A stretch of 64,000 nucleotides of DNA. Source: Chromera velia. Lineage: Eukaryota > Sar > Chromeraceae. Where the stretch lies: assembly GCA_018398765.1 (NCBI GenBank), contig JAHBMJ010002485.1, positions 5,001 through 69,000 of the forward strand, written 5' to 3'. The position numbers and the translations under genes are program-made. Below the pieces are notes generated by a model. That model was not told the DNA's origin. It saw only the letters and a list, made by a program, of their open reading frames with translations, and ran no database searches. Shown piece after piece: positions 1 through 12,216 of this stretch (positions within the stretch are counted from its first letter, which is position 1; every line of letters starts with the position of its first letter).

Positions 1-165
1 ATCCATCTATGTATTCATTCATTCATCTATCCACTCATTCATTCATCTATCCATTCATTCATTCCTTCATTTATCTATTCATTCATTCATTCATCCATCC
101 ATCCACTCATTCATTCATTCATTCATTTATTTATTTATTCATTCATTCATTCATGCATTCGTTCT
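1..165. repeat. ATTC/ATCT tetranucleotide microsatellite
   Basis: Irregular tandem ATTC and ATCT/ATCC tetramers fill the first 165 bases. The open frames read through it (strings of Ile, His, Ser, Phe) are by-products of the repeat and not genes. Confidence 0.9.
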
Positions 166-297
166 ATCCACTACTATGCACTGGGGGGGGATCTGGCCGT
201 CAGGGCCATATCGACAGACCTGCTCGCGGGCTTCCTCCAGCCAAGGCTGTACTCCTGCTCTCCACTCCCTAGACCCCTCCCTGCTATGCGCCTGGAA

Positions 298-951
298 TCA
301 TATCCACTGGATGGCTATTTCTCTAGCCTTTGCTTTTTCCTCCTCCTGTTGCCCCCTGACCGTGTCTGTCATAATTTCTGTCAGCCTCCCCCTGAGCCTC
401 TCTCCCTCCCAGCTCTTATCGGTGAGAAGCACCGGGGAGCGCTCCTTAGCGGGTATGAACAGGGATTCGGCCTCGTCTGGGAGCAGTCTGAGAATGTTCG
501 TTAGACATGCAAGCACGTGGTCTCCACAGCGGTAAAGCGGGATCCCTTCCGTTTGCTGGAGGACTAGCATTTCCTCTACATCGGTGTCCAGCAACCCCCT
601 CAAGAAGTCAAACCAGTTCTCTAGAACGTATCCCCTCACTTTTCGGTACATCTCAATCGCTCGTAGTGCCACCCTGTGGAGAACTTGCCGTTTACCAGCT
701 GACGAGAGACTGGGGACTCGCGGCGTCTCACTCAACGAGTCTAAGCTCACCATACGGACTCTCCCTCTGTCCCCCTTTTCTGGGGGGCCCCGTCCCCCTG
801 TCCCATTCCAAACCAGTACTGCATACCAGTGTCGTGACACCGGGTCGTTGATGGGCACATACCAAAACTTTGATGTCAGCGCCTTCTTTCCTAGCCTTTC
901 TATGGGCCCCCCGAGTGCCGCCGACAGGGGGCTGGCGTGGTCTCCTGCCCA
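298..951 (-). CDS. Ulp1/C48-like cysteine protease domain, partial
   Basis: The frame is open from a TAA at 952-954 down to 298. It carries the ordered signature of Ulp1/SENP (C48) proteases: a His motif in WYVPINDPVSRHWYAVLVW, an Asp in VSLDSL about 30 residues later, and a Gln/Cys motif reading QQTEGIPLYRCGDHVL. Family members cleave SUMO or related ubiquitin-like tags, and many free-standing copies in protist genomes belong to transposons. The Cys motif is atypical (CGD instead of DCG). No upstream exon or start codon could be tied to it, so it may be the 3' part of a gene or a mobile-element remnant. The assignment rests on motif order only. Confidence 0.5.
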   Translation of the reverse strand, partial: WAGDHASPLSAALGGPIERLGKKALTSKFWYVPINDPVSRHWYAVLVWNGTGGRGPPEKGDRGRVRMVSLDSLSETPRVPSLSSAGKRQVLHRVALRAIEMYRKVRGYVLENWFDFLRGLLDTDVEEMLVLQQTEGIPLYRCGDHVLACLTNILRLLPDEAESLFIPAKERSPVLLTDKSWEGERLRGRLTEIMTDTVRGQQEEEKAKAREIAIQWI

Positions 952-954
952 TTA

Positions 955-2730
955 TAGCTGTGGAGCACCCCTGATCGGCTCTCCGTCTGTGGAAGGCAGA
1001 TGGCATTGCGTGCTAAATATAAAGATGTCAAATAAATTGAACTGCAATCGTGTGTTAGCTCTGCTTTCAATTAGGGCTGAGAGCAGCCCCGCCTACATGA
1101 TCTTGTCATCTAGGTAGAAGCACTCCCGTGGCCCCTGTGGATCCATTCTACTCCACTTTTGTTGGAGGATTACAAGAAGGGAGGCCAGCCGGCCCGCTGG
1201 TGTATGACCGGGTTGCTTGCTCATCGGGTTTTGGGGGGACTCCGAGTGGGCGTGTGGAAGTGGCAAAGGTCCCCTGTTCCTCGGGCCTGTGGGACCAAGG
1301 AGAGCTGGGAGTGGGAAAGGGCATGTGTGGCCCTCCCCATACCCCTGATCTTTACCGAGCTGTCATCGGATATGTCTTCCGAGCGGGGGGGTACAGGGGC
1401 CCGGGAGGGGTTGTATGTCCGCAAGTGAGTGTGCTTAGGGGAGGCATAGGATAGACGTATCTATGGGCTTTATGGGTGCGTGTATGACCCAGATCGGGGT
1501 GCAAAGAGATCCTCGGCTGTACCGGTTGTTGGTGTGGGACGGGGGTTAGCGTCGCTTGCCCGTTCTGCCTCTGTCCAGGGGCCACAGCATCTCCGGTCTA
1601 CTCTTCTCTCTCTCGTTTGATGTCTTTGTCCCTTTTTCTTCCCCCTGCCCTTGCTTCTACTTCCTTATGTGTCTGGAGGATAACATATCCAGTGCGATGG
1701 GGCATGTTTGTTCCCTTGCGTCCGTACGGGTCTTCTAACCAAGCCCCTGAGCCGGCACTCTCTCCTTCTTTCATCACTGTTTGGTCCAGCGTTAGCTGCA
1801 GTCTGTGGGGGGGGGTCGGGGCTCAAGGTTCCTTGTCTGTTCAGAGTACTCGCTAGAGTACTCGTTCCTCTTCTGTGAACAACAGTTGACTGTACTTCAT
1901 ACAAGTGTTGCGCACGATATTTTCTATCGTTTTTGATGGAAAAAGTGTCGTTCTTCCCCTTTTCTTACGCTCTTCCTTTTAGCTGGTAGGGAAAGGGGCG
2001 TATACGCGGCCCATCCACTCGGGAATTTTTGGTACCAGAACTTTAAAACCCCTACCAAATTTTTCTTTTTTTGCCCCCCCCTTGCCAAACTTTCCCACAA
2101 AGGCTCAAATAAGGCAAAAAAGACTGCTGAAATCAAAACATCTGACCCATCGAAGGCTGATTTTCTCTAGTCTTCAATACCAAATATTCCCGAGCTGAAG
2201 ACCCCTTACCAATTTTTCCAGAGTAGATGGGCCGTGGGCGTATATTGTATTACGCCTCTTATTTATTGTATTATTGTATTACGCCTCTCCGGGCGTGTAT
2301 TGGTACACGAGAGTGGGCGCGCGCTGCACGTCGACGTTGTTGTGGTGGGTACTCCCGTTGTCAAGTCTGGCGAAATCCGGCATCGAAAGAGGGACATATA
2401 CAAAAGTTTTTCTCTTTTAAGGCGTCGTGAGCGGCGCATGTCGGGATGCCTTTTTATACACGCTCCTCTTTTGCAACACTATATACGATATTATTACTCA
2501 AACAGACGGGGAACCTGCCAACCATTCATTCAACAATTATTATGCAGTGTGCAGATTGAGTTGTATAACTTAAGTGAAGTAAAGTGAACTTGAGTTTCGA
2601 AGGAAAATGATGTTCAAAAAGCTTTAGAGTAATTGCAGGGGCCGGCTTATATATAGAGAAATTTTTATATATCCCTTCTAGTTGGGCCCAAATGGCAACT
2701 ATGTGCGCACAAATCACTACTTGGTTGCTT
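955..2730. other. no supported gene
   Basis: Only short overlapping frames on both strands occur here, none with a recognisable domain or convincing splice pattern. The part from about 1900 is AT-richer with homopolymer runs. I see nothing functional that I can support. Confidence 0.5.
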
Positions 2731-3476
2731 GGGGGGGCAGCTCAGCTCTGCTGAGATCAGCCGAGAAGCTCTGAGATCGTATGCACTCGCATAACGCATT
2801 TTTTCATTTTTTGGGGGGGGGTCGGTTCTATCTTTATCATGGTCGGTGTCGCCCGAGTTCCAAAATATGCCCCTTAAGAGGGGCAACGGAGCCGCGATCG
2901 CATATGCCTTAATTATTTTGCGCATGCGTACCCCTCAAGTAACTCGTATGGAGTTACACATACATACGATGTGCGCGCGGTCCCGAAAAACATACTTCGC
3001 TGCCGTGGCCCCCACCCCGTAGCAGCATATAACTTAGACATGCCCAAGCACCCGATGGTGTGTATCAATTAGCGGACCCCTCCGAGGCACTTACCCAACT
3101 GGTTAGGTGCATCCCGTCGTCTCGGGGGGCAGCTCAGCTCTGCTGAGATCAGCCGAGAGGCTCTGAGATCGTACGCACTCGCATAATGTATTTTTTCATT
3201 TTTGGGGAAGGGGGATCAGTTCTGTCTACTTCTGTCTCTGTCACGGTCAGTATTGCCCAAGTTCTAAAATATGCCCCTCAAGCAACTCGCACGGAGCCGT
3301 GATCATGCATGTTTTAATTACTTTGCGCATACGTGCCCCTCAAATAACTCGCATGGAGTTGCACATGCATACGACGCGCGCGCGGTCCCGAAAAGTATAC
3401 TTCACTGCCATGGCCCCCACCCCATGGTAGCACACAACTTAGACATGCTCAAGCCCCCGATGGTGTGCATCAATTT
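2731..3476. repeat. tandem duplication, about 390-400 bp unit, two copies
   Basis: The block starting GGGGGCAGCTCAGCTCTG at about 2733 recurs at about 3125. The copies stay alignable over roughly 340 bp, ending in the shared stretch around 3036-3070 and 3441-3475. Differences are scattered substitutions and small indels, so the duplication is not recent. No coding frame is conserved between copies. Confidence 0.8.
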
Positions 3477-3924
3477 CTTTTTATATTCTGAAAATTCAAA
3501 CTTTTTTTTTGCTGAATATAGCTTTACACATACACCACAGGCCAGCTTGCATCCATTGATTAGCTGGTACGTACAAGTTTGAAAGAAAACGGCCCAGAAA
3601 TGGCTAAGATCTCATATTGTCACTGTCAAAGGGAGACGGCTTGGTGAGATTTCTCTATTCTCATACTAGATGGCGGGACGGAGAAAGCTGCCGGCCACTG
3701 TGTGGCTCCTCCTTCTGGCTGCCTGGCTGAGGGTTATCACACCAACCATTATGGGATGGATGACGGCCTTGTCCCCATTCTTTTCTGTTAACCATCTGGC
3801 CGTCTCCTGCCTCCTGCTCTGTAAATATCTTTTGTGGCCGTGGAGGCAACCTGTAGAGATTTTCTTATGAAGATGGCGGTACAATGTCATCCTCGTTTGC
3901 AAAGCTATCCACTTCGTCTAAAAA

Positions 3925-4393
3925 GTCTTCTACCCATACCGAAATGGGCTGAAAGACACGGTTAAGCTGAAAGTGTTCTTAGTTTTTGAAAGATGGAGAG
4001 CTAGGGTGCTGAGATTTGTGAAATCAGCTTTCCGTCTCCTCACAGATAAAGATGAATTGATTCGACTTCTGGAGCTGGAAGAACAGGGAACAGACGAGAT
4101 CATCTGTGGCTACCTTGTCTCTCCGTTTCTCCTGGACCAGGTACTCCTATTCTTTTAACTCCTCTTTTCTATCTTTGTCATTCCTCTGTATGCTGTTATT
4201 CTGGCAAGGGTGTGGGAGGCTCGCACCCATGCCATAGCACTCAGATGGGTCATCCTGGCACAAACGTCTATGACCATTGAGGAGGGCCTCCAGCTGTGTC
4301 TTAAGGCAGCAACTGGGCATCAGCAGGCCCATACAGGTCGAATCACTACATTTCTTCCCCGGCGGAGACCTCAAGAAAAAAGTCTTTAAAAAG
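3925..4393 (+). CDS. hypothetical exons (two pieces)
   Basis: The frame from about 3925 to 4140 encodes a charged, coding-like segment (…KLKVFLVFERWRARVL… ending …SPFLLDQ) directly followed by GT at 4141. A second piece, 4327-4393, follows a CAG acceptor and encodes PIQVESLHFFPGGDLKKKV before a GTCAGT donor, the donor type common in this window. I do not recognise the protein. The pieces could not be phased into one transcript, and the segment may be part of a decayed gene or transposon. Confidence 0.35.
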
Positions 4394-4639
4394 GTCAGTC
4401 GCTCGCCTCATTGCTTGCACTGCCTTCCTCATACTCCTTGCATCTCCGGCGCTTGCCGCTCACTCGCCGCCCAACGCCCTGTATGTGTAGATGGTGAAGG
4501 GAATCCCTTGGAGCGCCCCACCCCCCACCATCTCCTATGTGGTTCCTACGTGCACATCTAGAGAGTCAAATGTTCTGGTTTCTCCGTCTCCCCCTCCTTC
4601 TCATCAGAAGCCTAGGCAGCCGGCACAGCACACAGCACC

Positions 4640-5692
4640 GATCTACCGAGGAGGCTCACCAAACGTTTCCGTTACCGCTGGTTCCGTTCCTCCAACGTCC
4701 CCCTCCTGACTTCACATGACCTTCGCCGTCTAGATTTGCTGCCACTCTCTCCGTGGGATGTATATTTGTTGGCAGAGCTTATAGATGAACAAACGTATAC
4801 AGGCTTCTTCCGCCTCCCACTATCTAAAGCAGATAAAAAGGAAGAAAACGTAAAGAGAAGATGCAGAGTAGCACCCTGTTTCTCAGCATAAAGAGCAGAC
4901 AGCTAGCTGGGCGAGGTGGTGGCTGGTCGTGTCCAAACCCCCTCCACCGTTCCTCCCGCCTCCCCCCCACCTCACACAAGCCCCCACACCCGCCCCAACA
5001 CCTACCCCCAGCACGCAGCATTCTTTGTCGGGGGACTGCTACGACTCAACTTCAAGAAGAGTCACCGTTGGGGCCAGTATCTAACCCGAGCCCGACCTAT
5101 CCACCCCTTCTCTCTTCTTTTATTCCTTGCCATCCTTACGATATCACTCTATCCCACGCAGCTTGCCCCTCCACAACTCGGACAGCAAGCTCATACAGGA
5201 GTATGGTTCCCCCTAGGAGGACAGAGAGGGAACAATCTCACGGCCCACATCACTAACGGCAATATACCTGACCCCCTTCCCGACCCGCCCCCCCGACCGA
5301 CAGGAGACGACAGCCAGCGAAGAGAACAAGAGGATGTGGTGATGGGAGGCACTGAGGGGGACCGACGAACGACGGTAACCGATGGCGGGGCAGCCACAGC
5401 AAGCAGACAGCCGCCCCTAAGGCCACACCCCCACCAATTCACAGGTTTTGACATAAACGGAAAGCTTTCGGGGTCAGACATAGAATCTGATGACGGAGAA
5501 GAGTTAGAGAGAGAGGCACCCGCTAGGAGCCTAGCTAAGAGCAGAGCACTACCCCCTAACTGGGCGAGAGGAGGACTTGCCACAGAAAACCCAGACTTGA
5601 GCGCACGAGGGGCACAGGGAAAAAGAAAAAGACCAAACGGACGGCATGCAGAAGACCACTGGGAGAACCCCATCCTTTTAGCAACTGTATAA
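4640..5692 (+). CDS. possible coding segments, unrecognised
   Basis: A frame ending at a TAA at 4891 encodes a basic, leucine-rich segment (RRLTKRFRYRWFRSSNV… then LPLSPWDVYLLAELIDEQ…). It overlaps a second frame, 4916-5692, rich in Pro, Arg and acidic residues that ends …NPILLATV. Composition looks coding-like but no domain is recognisable, and the start and splice structure are unresolved. It lies downstream of the exon-like pieces at 3.9-4.4 kb and may belong with them. Confidence 0.25.
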
Positions 5693-5699
5693 CCTACCG

Positions 5700-8600
5700 A
5701 AGGGAAGGTGAGAGGGAGGCTCAAAGCACGTCCCGATAGAAACAGTGCAGTGGGGGAAGGGGGGGGGAGGGCACCTCCAGCTCAAGCAGCAGCAGCAGTA
5801 GCAGCAGCAGTAACCCTTAGGCTACCGCAGCCGTAGCCACTGTGACAACAGCAGCAAACTACGGCTAAGTGCCTCTGCAAGGAGGGCCCCAAGGGAGGCC
5901 GCTCTCACAGATCTTCCGCATGCTTCAGGAAGGGAATTGGCTTATCGTAGGTCCGGGAGGCGCCGCCATGGGGCTAGAGGGGGTAGTGGCACCCTGCCCC
6001 TTCGACGCACGCAGCCGACTTTGCCTCTGTCAGCCAATGATCGGGTCTGAAGTCTCTTGTCCATCTTGAAGGTCCACAGGTTTAAAACTACGGAGTCTTG
6101 AACCTCTGAGCAAATCGACTTTTCCCACATAAATGTTACCATAAAAAGCGCTCTGTGAGATGTTTTCTGACGGTTTTAAAAGATGTCTGACAGAACGTTT
6201 TCTTGGTTTTGACTTTTTTTTCGGGAGTGCATTTTCGGGGCTCTGGAGGAGATGGGTGTTGCTGGCTCACCTCGGGTCGGCATGAAGTAGAGCTTGGAGA
6301 TGGGTCCAGTGGATACCAGCCGTCTTAGTCTTCTTTTCAACGTCTTTCTGTTTGCTGCTTCTCCTCCTGTTTAAGCGGGGAAGGGTCGCAGCCTTATCTA
6401 GGTATTAAAGTACTGCTGCCCTCATCGCTCTCCTTACTCTTTCCTTGCAGGTCACAGTCTTGGGAGCCCCAGGGTCAACCCCCAGGTCAGCCTGTCCAGA
6501 CCCATTGCTTCTTAGGCTCTTGGTTTTATCCTTGGAACCTTGTGCGTGTAGAATAAGCTGAACAGAAGTGTTTCCTTGATTGCACAAAGCGTGAACGCCT
6601 GTCCTTCCGTGTTTGCAGGTGTTGGTGGATGGAGACTTGGGAACACCTGCAGGTCAGTTAAGGAAGTGCGGCTTGCTCTCTCGCTTTATATGATGATTTG
6701 TTTAGCATCCAGCTTCTTTGTTCTGCTAGGAGCTTAACAGAAACGCACAAGGGAGGTCACTGAGAGAGGGTCGATGGAGAGTCTGCTGGAGCCTTCATTT
6801 TTTGACCGCCTTTTCTGAAGCTTTGAACAGCTCTCAGTCGTGCCAGACATTTTTCCACCCAGACCAATCGCTCAGCTTTCATGCATTTGAATGTCTTCCA
6901 CTTACTCCGTGTATGTTAGTCTTTCAAAGCGGTCCATACTATTCTGACGCAAGTGCTACTTACTCGTTCATCCTTTCTCATTTGTGGCACTCCATACTGA
7001 TCTCCCTCTGAACATCTGGATCTACCTACAGACCTGTCCTTCTTTTTCACAGTTTCTTATTGACACATACAGAACGATTTGCAAGCTTTTACGCTGTGTA
7101 GTGTGAGTTCTTTGTGAATAGAATTATGTTGTCTCTGCGCTCTGTTCTTCGGAATCCTCTCCGACCCCTGCCGACCGCCTCCTGTCCGGTCTGACCAGCC
7201 TAGCTGTAAAGCCCTCCTTCCTGCACTGTCTTTCTTACAGAAAAAGCAATTCTTTGTACTTGATTGGCAGTGCTAAACGTTGCTGTTGAGCATATCCATT
7301 AGTGTTGTGCCTGTGTATTTCTTTGCAGGTAACATTCACTAACTTCCACATGCCGCGGTGATCGTAATTTTTCCCTAGCTAATCAACCAGTCTTTTGAGC
7401 ACATTTGAGCAGATTTATACAGAAGTAGTGATTTTAAATGCTTTAAAAAACTTTAGATTGCTTTAAGTAACTTAGTTTTACTTTATAATGAAGCTAGAAT
7501 ATAGTAAATTTAAAAGTCACTTTGAATTCCACTAAGTCCTACTTTAGAGTCCACTCTGTTATGTGTATGACCGGGCAATGATCCGGTGTCATCGTGTGTG
7601 CGGGGTATGAGTTAGATAGAATATGGCAGGGGCATGAAGAATTTCAATATGTGTTCACGGGGCACCAATCGAAACAGAGCTCCCACTCGACCCAAGGCAC
7701 AAAGAATGGGCAAGGGCAAAAAGGAGAGTTCACACTTGACTCAAAGCTATCATGAAGAATCTTTGTGCACAAGGGTAAACGACGGAGTTTATGCTCGACT
7801 TAACATACAAACAAGAAGAGAGTTTCACCACTTAGCTCAAGGGTATGAGTGCATGTGAACTTGTAGGTGACAAATAGATCTCACACTTGAGTCAGGGGCA
7901 CAAAATGTGTGGTGTGATAAGAGACGTGAGCATAAACCACAGTCAAACCAATCCACCCTAAAATGAAGGAGGCTGGTTGCTGGGTGCTCACGGAGTCAGG
8001 TCAAACGAAGCGGACTCTTCCACATGAGGAGGTGTCCGTTTGCTTTCACCGACTGTTTCACAGACGGTCTTTCAGATTCTCTTCTCTCACTGCTCTTGCT
8101 GTTGCGTTTGTTGGAATGTATATAAAATTGTATGAATGTATCTTTCTTGCTGAAATATGATGATTGAGGGTTTTTTCATGTATGCCGCGTCCCCATATAT
8201 GAGATAATGCTGAAATATTGTTTGGCAGCGGTGAGTGGCGGCGACATGCGGCGACGACGCTCAAACGCTCGGCTAAAGGCTATGCAGGCGCCGCCACGCC
8301 TGGCACGCCTTCCATGCATGCAGCCGTTGACTGCGCGTTCGTCGCGCGCGCATTTCGTCGCCGCGAGCGACTTTAATTGAGCGTATCTTTGGCCAATTTT
8401 GGCCACGTACATCTTCATGGACCATGCAGGCTTCCAATACGAAAGCTTGCAAACTGTTTGTGTACTGCAGTCACAAACAATCATCAGCAGTTTGGACAAG
8501 GGGCCACATTCAGAAGCCGTTTTCTTGCCGTCTGTCTTTTGAAAAAATGACGGTCTAATTTGCTTTTCAGAGAGTCAAGCCGCTTCGATATATAGCCGTC

Positions 8601-8890
8601 TCGTTTGGACGAGAGACTTCGATTTCTTCTTCTCAGCCAGCACAGGGTGACGCGGCCAAAATCTGCCCCCTTTTTTGATCACTTGCTGTTGAGGAAGTTT
8701 TTTTTCACGGATCTGTACCTGATTATCGTCCTCCCCCGATGTGCAAGCTTGTCCTGTTGTTCTCTCTCACGGCGGACTTTGTTCTTCGATGTCATGGTGC
8801 AACACTCGGTCGGTTTGGAGATCTTCTTCGTCGGGTTCTTGCCGACTTCCTTCAGTCATTGTGACGCACGCCACTGAATTTTGTCCGTGT
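5700..8890. other. no supported gene
   Basis: The stretch contains an imperfect AGC-trinucleotide run near 5780-5815 and an AT-rich stretch near 7430-7560 with repeated CTTTA words. Only short, unsupported frames occur. I see no RNA gene or convincing exon. Confidence 0.5.
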
Positions 8891-8904
8891 TTACTTGCTT
8901 GCAG

Positions 8905-10728
8905 GTGTCGGGAGTGATCAGCTGTCGAATGAAACAGTCCTTAGTGGCACCTCAGGGTCTGGCGCAGAGAAGGGGAGCGAAGGGCACGAACCTCCATTGT
9001 GGTTTCTTCTTTCCTCTGGCGGCATCTCTGCATCCCTCAGGGGATTCGGGGAGCTCGCAGATGGGGTCATTCCCGTCGAAAAGAAGAGGGCGGGAGACAG
9101 GAAAAAGACTTCTCAAGATGAGGAAGGAGGAGACGGAGATGAACAGCCCGAGACGGAGACGGTAGGGATGCACGTATCGGTTGTGCTCCCCGGTGTGGGG
9201 ACCTTCGTGCCGTCCGACTGCATGTGGGAGCCTCTGTCCGGGGTCAGGGCGCCGCACTTGTTGGGCCAGGCCCGTGTGGATCGGCCTTGGTGGGAGGAGG
9301 GGGGGGATGGCTGGGGGGTCTCACCGTCCCCTTCACCCCCCCCGCTTTCGTTCCTTCAGGTCGAGGGGGAAGGGGAGGACAGAGAGGTGGGGGGGTCAGG
9401 TGAGAGAGTTGACGTTGAACCTGATGACGTCCATGTTCGCATAGAGTTTCAGAATTTGGCTTCCGTCAGAGTTCCTGCGATGGATGGGTTTCTCTCTCCT
9501 GGGGTTACTATTGTCACAGCCCCTTCCTCATTGTCTTCTTCGTCCTCTTCTTCTACTGACCTCCAGGCCGAGAAGACGGAAAGAAAGAACACCGTGTCTG
9601 CAAAGGTGGATGCAGAGCAGTTTGTTGTTGGTTTCAGGTGCGGGAGGGGTTGCAGGGGGATCCAGGGGATGGAGGGGAGAATAGGGGAAGCAGAGGGACG
9701 CGTGGTTGGAGTCCTCTACCCAGACTCTCTGCTGCGAAGGGGCAAAGAACCCGCACCCCTTTCGGAGGCCGAGAAAGAAGGCGCATCTGCCGGTAGGCTG
9801 AACAGTGTACTCTCTTTCGAAACCTCCGTGGAGACTGGAAGACAGGAAGGAAGGAAGGAAGAAAAGAAGAAAACGAAGACACATAGAAGAGAGAGAAAGA
9901 AAGAAAAAGTAACGATGTAGCCTGTCTGCCGGCCTACCCGCCTTTCTGCCTGCCTGCCTGCCTGTCTCTCTGTCGGTTTGTACATGCGTCGTAGAGTCTG
10001 AAGGATAAGAAGGGCAGGGTTCATCTGTGCCTGTGTGCATGGGACTCGTGCGTGCAATGGTGTGCTGGCCCTCTCTCCTCTGCAGTGCCCTTTTTCCTCT
10101 TTTTAGGAAGATGCGATGGTTTGGCTTGGATTCCGTGCCAGACTTGATTCCGCTCGAGGCTCTGTTTGCTCTCTACTTCCTTCACAACAAGGAAGGTGTC
10201 ATGAGTTTTGTCTCGTCTGATGATTTCTTTCTTCAAAGACGGGAGGCCCCATGCATTTTTCATCTCTCCTTCAATTCATCTGTCTTTCCTTTCATTTCCT
10301 TTCGCGCTTCGCTGCCACGTGTGGATATCTCTTTGTTGACACGAGAACTCGACCCATTCAATTTATTCATCTGTCTCTGTCGATTCTTCCATGCAGCTGC
10401 CGCCTTACCGCGAGAGGCAAGTCTCCCGTCTCCGTCTCCCGAGACAACTGCGCCCTCTCCAGAGCCGGCGCTACTTTCGGCCTCTGGCGGCGCCGGTGGC
10501 TGGATGGAGCAGACGGACACTTCGGGGCTTCCAGACGCCGAAAAAGGAAAAGTGATCCCCTCAATCGAGCTTGTTTTACCCCACATTGCAATGGTGCGCT
10601 TTGCGACTGCATCTGTTGAACCATCGCTCGCTGGGCCCCAATCGACTGCTTCTGGAAGCCTGAAGAGCGTTCTTTCCTTTGGGCTCCCTGGACTCGGAAT
10701 CGTTTCTTGCGGCCCGGGGAAAGAATGA
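8905..10728 (+). CDS. hypothetical protein, four phase-consistent exons
   Basis: The model is 8905-9161, 9360-9637, 10107-10195 and 10397-10728, with GT-AG introns whose phases match throughout. The acceptors are TGCAG, TTCAG, TTTAG and TGCAG. The 5' exon begins in mid-codon, so at least one upstream exon is missing. The protein is hydrophilic and low-complexity except for a segment reading EQFVVGF/RKMRWFGLDSVPDL… across exons 2 and 3, which looks like folded, conserved sequence. The stop is at 10726-10728. No family is recognised. It converges on the 3' end of BRCA2. A longer unspliced frame (8895-9920) covers the first two exons and is an alternative reading. Confidence 0.4.
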
Positions 10729-10739
10729 GGGGGTACTGA

Positions 10740-12200
10740 TTCTTGGAATTTAATTTAGATCGGGTTCATATTATATTAGATTCAATAATTGGAAGAGAAT
10801 TAAAATGAAACCTACTAGATTAAAACATGCATGGTTACTGCCATGGTACGAATGTTCAAAGTTATATATCTTAGTATTGGATCAAATACTTCAACTTTAT
10901 AATGTTATATATAAAAATATAATAAACATGTAATAAACATCCGTCATAGCTAAATCGATGTCTAGATTGATGTAGCATCCACCTACATACACAATAAAAC
11001 ATCTGGGTGTGATCTGTAAAGTTTTAAAGTTAAATGAAGTTTAAAGTCTGGTTTGAGTCTGTGGATTCTAAAATATAACTTTTCAAACGCACTTTAAATT
11101 TTTTTTAACATATACTGAAAAGTGTTTTAAAAGGCTAAACAATCCTAAACAACATGTCAATGCATTCAAGCCTTTTATTCTTCAAGTTTTAAAACTAAAG
11201 AAATTTTAAAGTCTAGTCATGTATGAATCGGCAAGCTATTTAAAATAGTAAAAATAGTTGAAAAAATAGTAAAAATAGTTCAAATAGTTACTATTTTTAC
11301 TATGTGCTACTCTTACTGCTATACCACATAGTAAAATAGTTAGAAAATAGTTAGCTATTTTTACTATTTTAATGGTAAAATAGTGCTATTTTACTATTAA
11401 AATAGTACAAATAACTAACTATTATAAATTATTTTACTATTTAAGTTCGACGTAGCGAATAGTAAAAATAGTCACTATTTTTACTATTTTCACTATTTTA
11501 ACATAGCAAGCCGACTTATAGATTAGTAAAGTCATTATAAAAATAACTTTACAGATCACACCTAGTAAAATATTGTTTTGAAGTTAATTAACATTTTTTT
11601 TAAAACAGTTAAAGCTTCACCTATATATTTTTTTTTTTTTTTGTAAGTTACCTTTATGACTTACCATTTTTGACAACCAGACATTTCTTCTAGTTCTGAA
11701 AAAAAAATGGTAAAGGCCTTTAAATTTAAAGTTCATGTTTGCGTCTAAACGTTTTAAGCCCATTAATTTTGTACACAAATTTTCAGCTCGATACTCCATG
11801 CATACACTTAATTCTCGAAATGAATACCCAAGATCCACTGACTGGACCTTTTCAAAATGGTAAGTTGACTTTTCAAAAAGGTAAGTCAAAATGTCCGGTA
11901 ACCGGACTTTTTCACCGGACATTCCACCGGACATTCTTTAGGGAAGATGAAAACGTGATACATGAAATGAAAAAAACATTAACACACAAGATTCACCTAC
12001 TTGAAAAATAACTGCACAAACGTTGTTTAAGGAATAGGGCAGACTCAGGCTTGAATGCACACACACACTTAAACAGTGGCTTTTAATTTCTATGTGCTTC
12101 GCCCTAGGATTCGGCCAAGTCCGCTTCTGGATTGAGGGCAGCCCCTCCTTGACCCCCGTCTCTGCATGAGTGTACGTCGGTGCCGCATCCCACCCCACTC
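10740..12200. other. AT-rich intergenic region between convergent genes
   Basis: Strongly AT-rich, with no coding frame of note. It holds a long inverted repeat (11228-11515) and a small cluster of CCGGACATTC words near 11895-11935. Confidence 0.6.
11228..11515. repeat. AT-rich long inverted repeat, MITE-like
   Basis: The left end (CGGCAAGCTATTTAAAATAG, about 11229) and the reverse complement of the right end (CGGCTTGCTATGTTAAAATA, ending about 11513) match imperfectly. The interior consists of repeated ATAGTAAAAATAGT words in both orientations. I could not find a clear target-site duplication, so the mobile origin is an inference. Confidence 0.55.
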
Positions 12201-12216
12201 ATATCGAATCGGATCA

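Noticed and set aside
5780-5815. CRISPR-like or other short spaced repeats
   Set aside because: Only imperfect AGC trinucleotides; no regular repeat-spacer pattern was seen anywhere in the window, and the genome is eukaryotic.
9528-10057. Overlapping minus-strand frames of 82-170 residues
   Set aside because: They are antisense to the plus-strand exon model and low in complexity, with runs of Ser, Phe and Arg and no domain.
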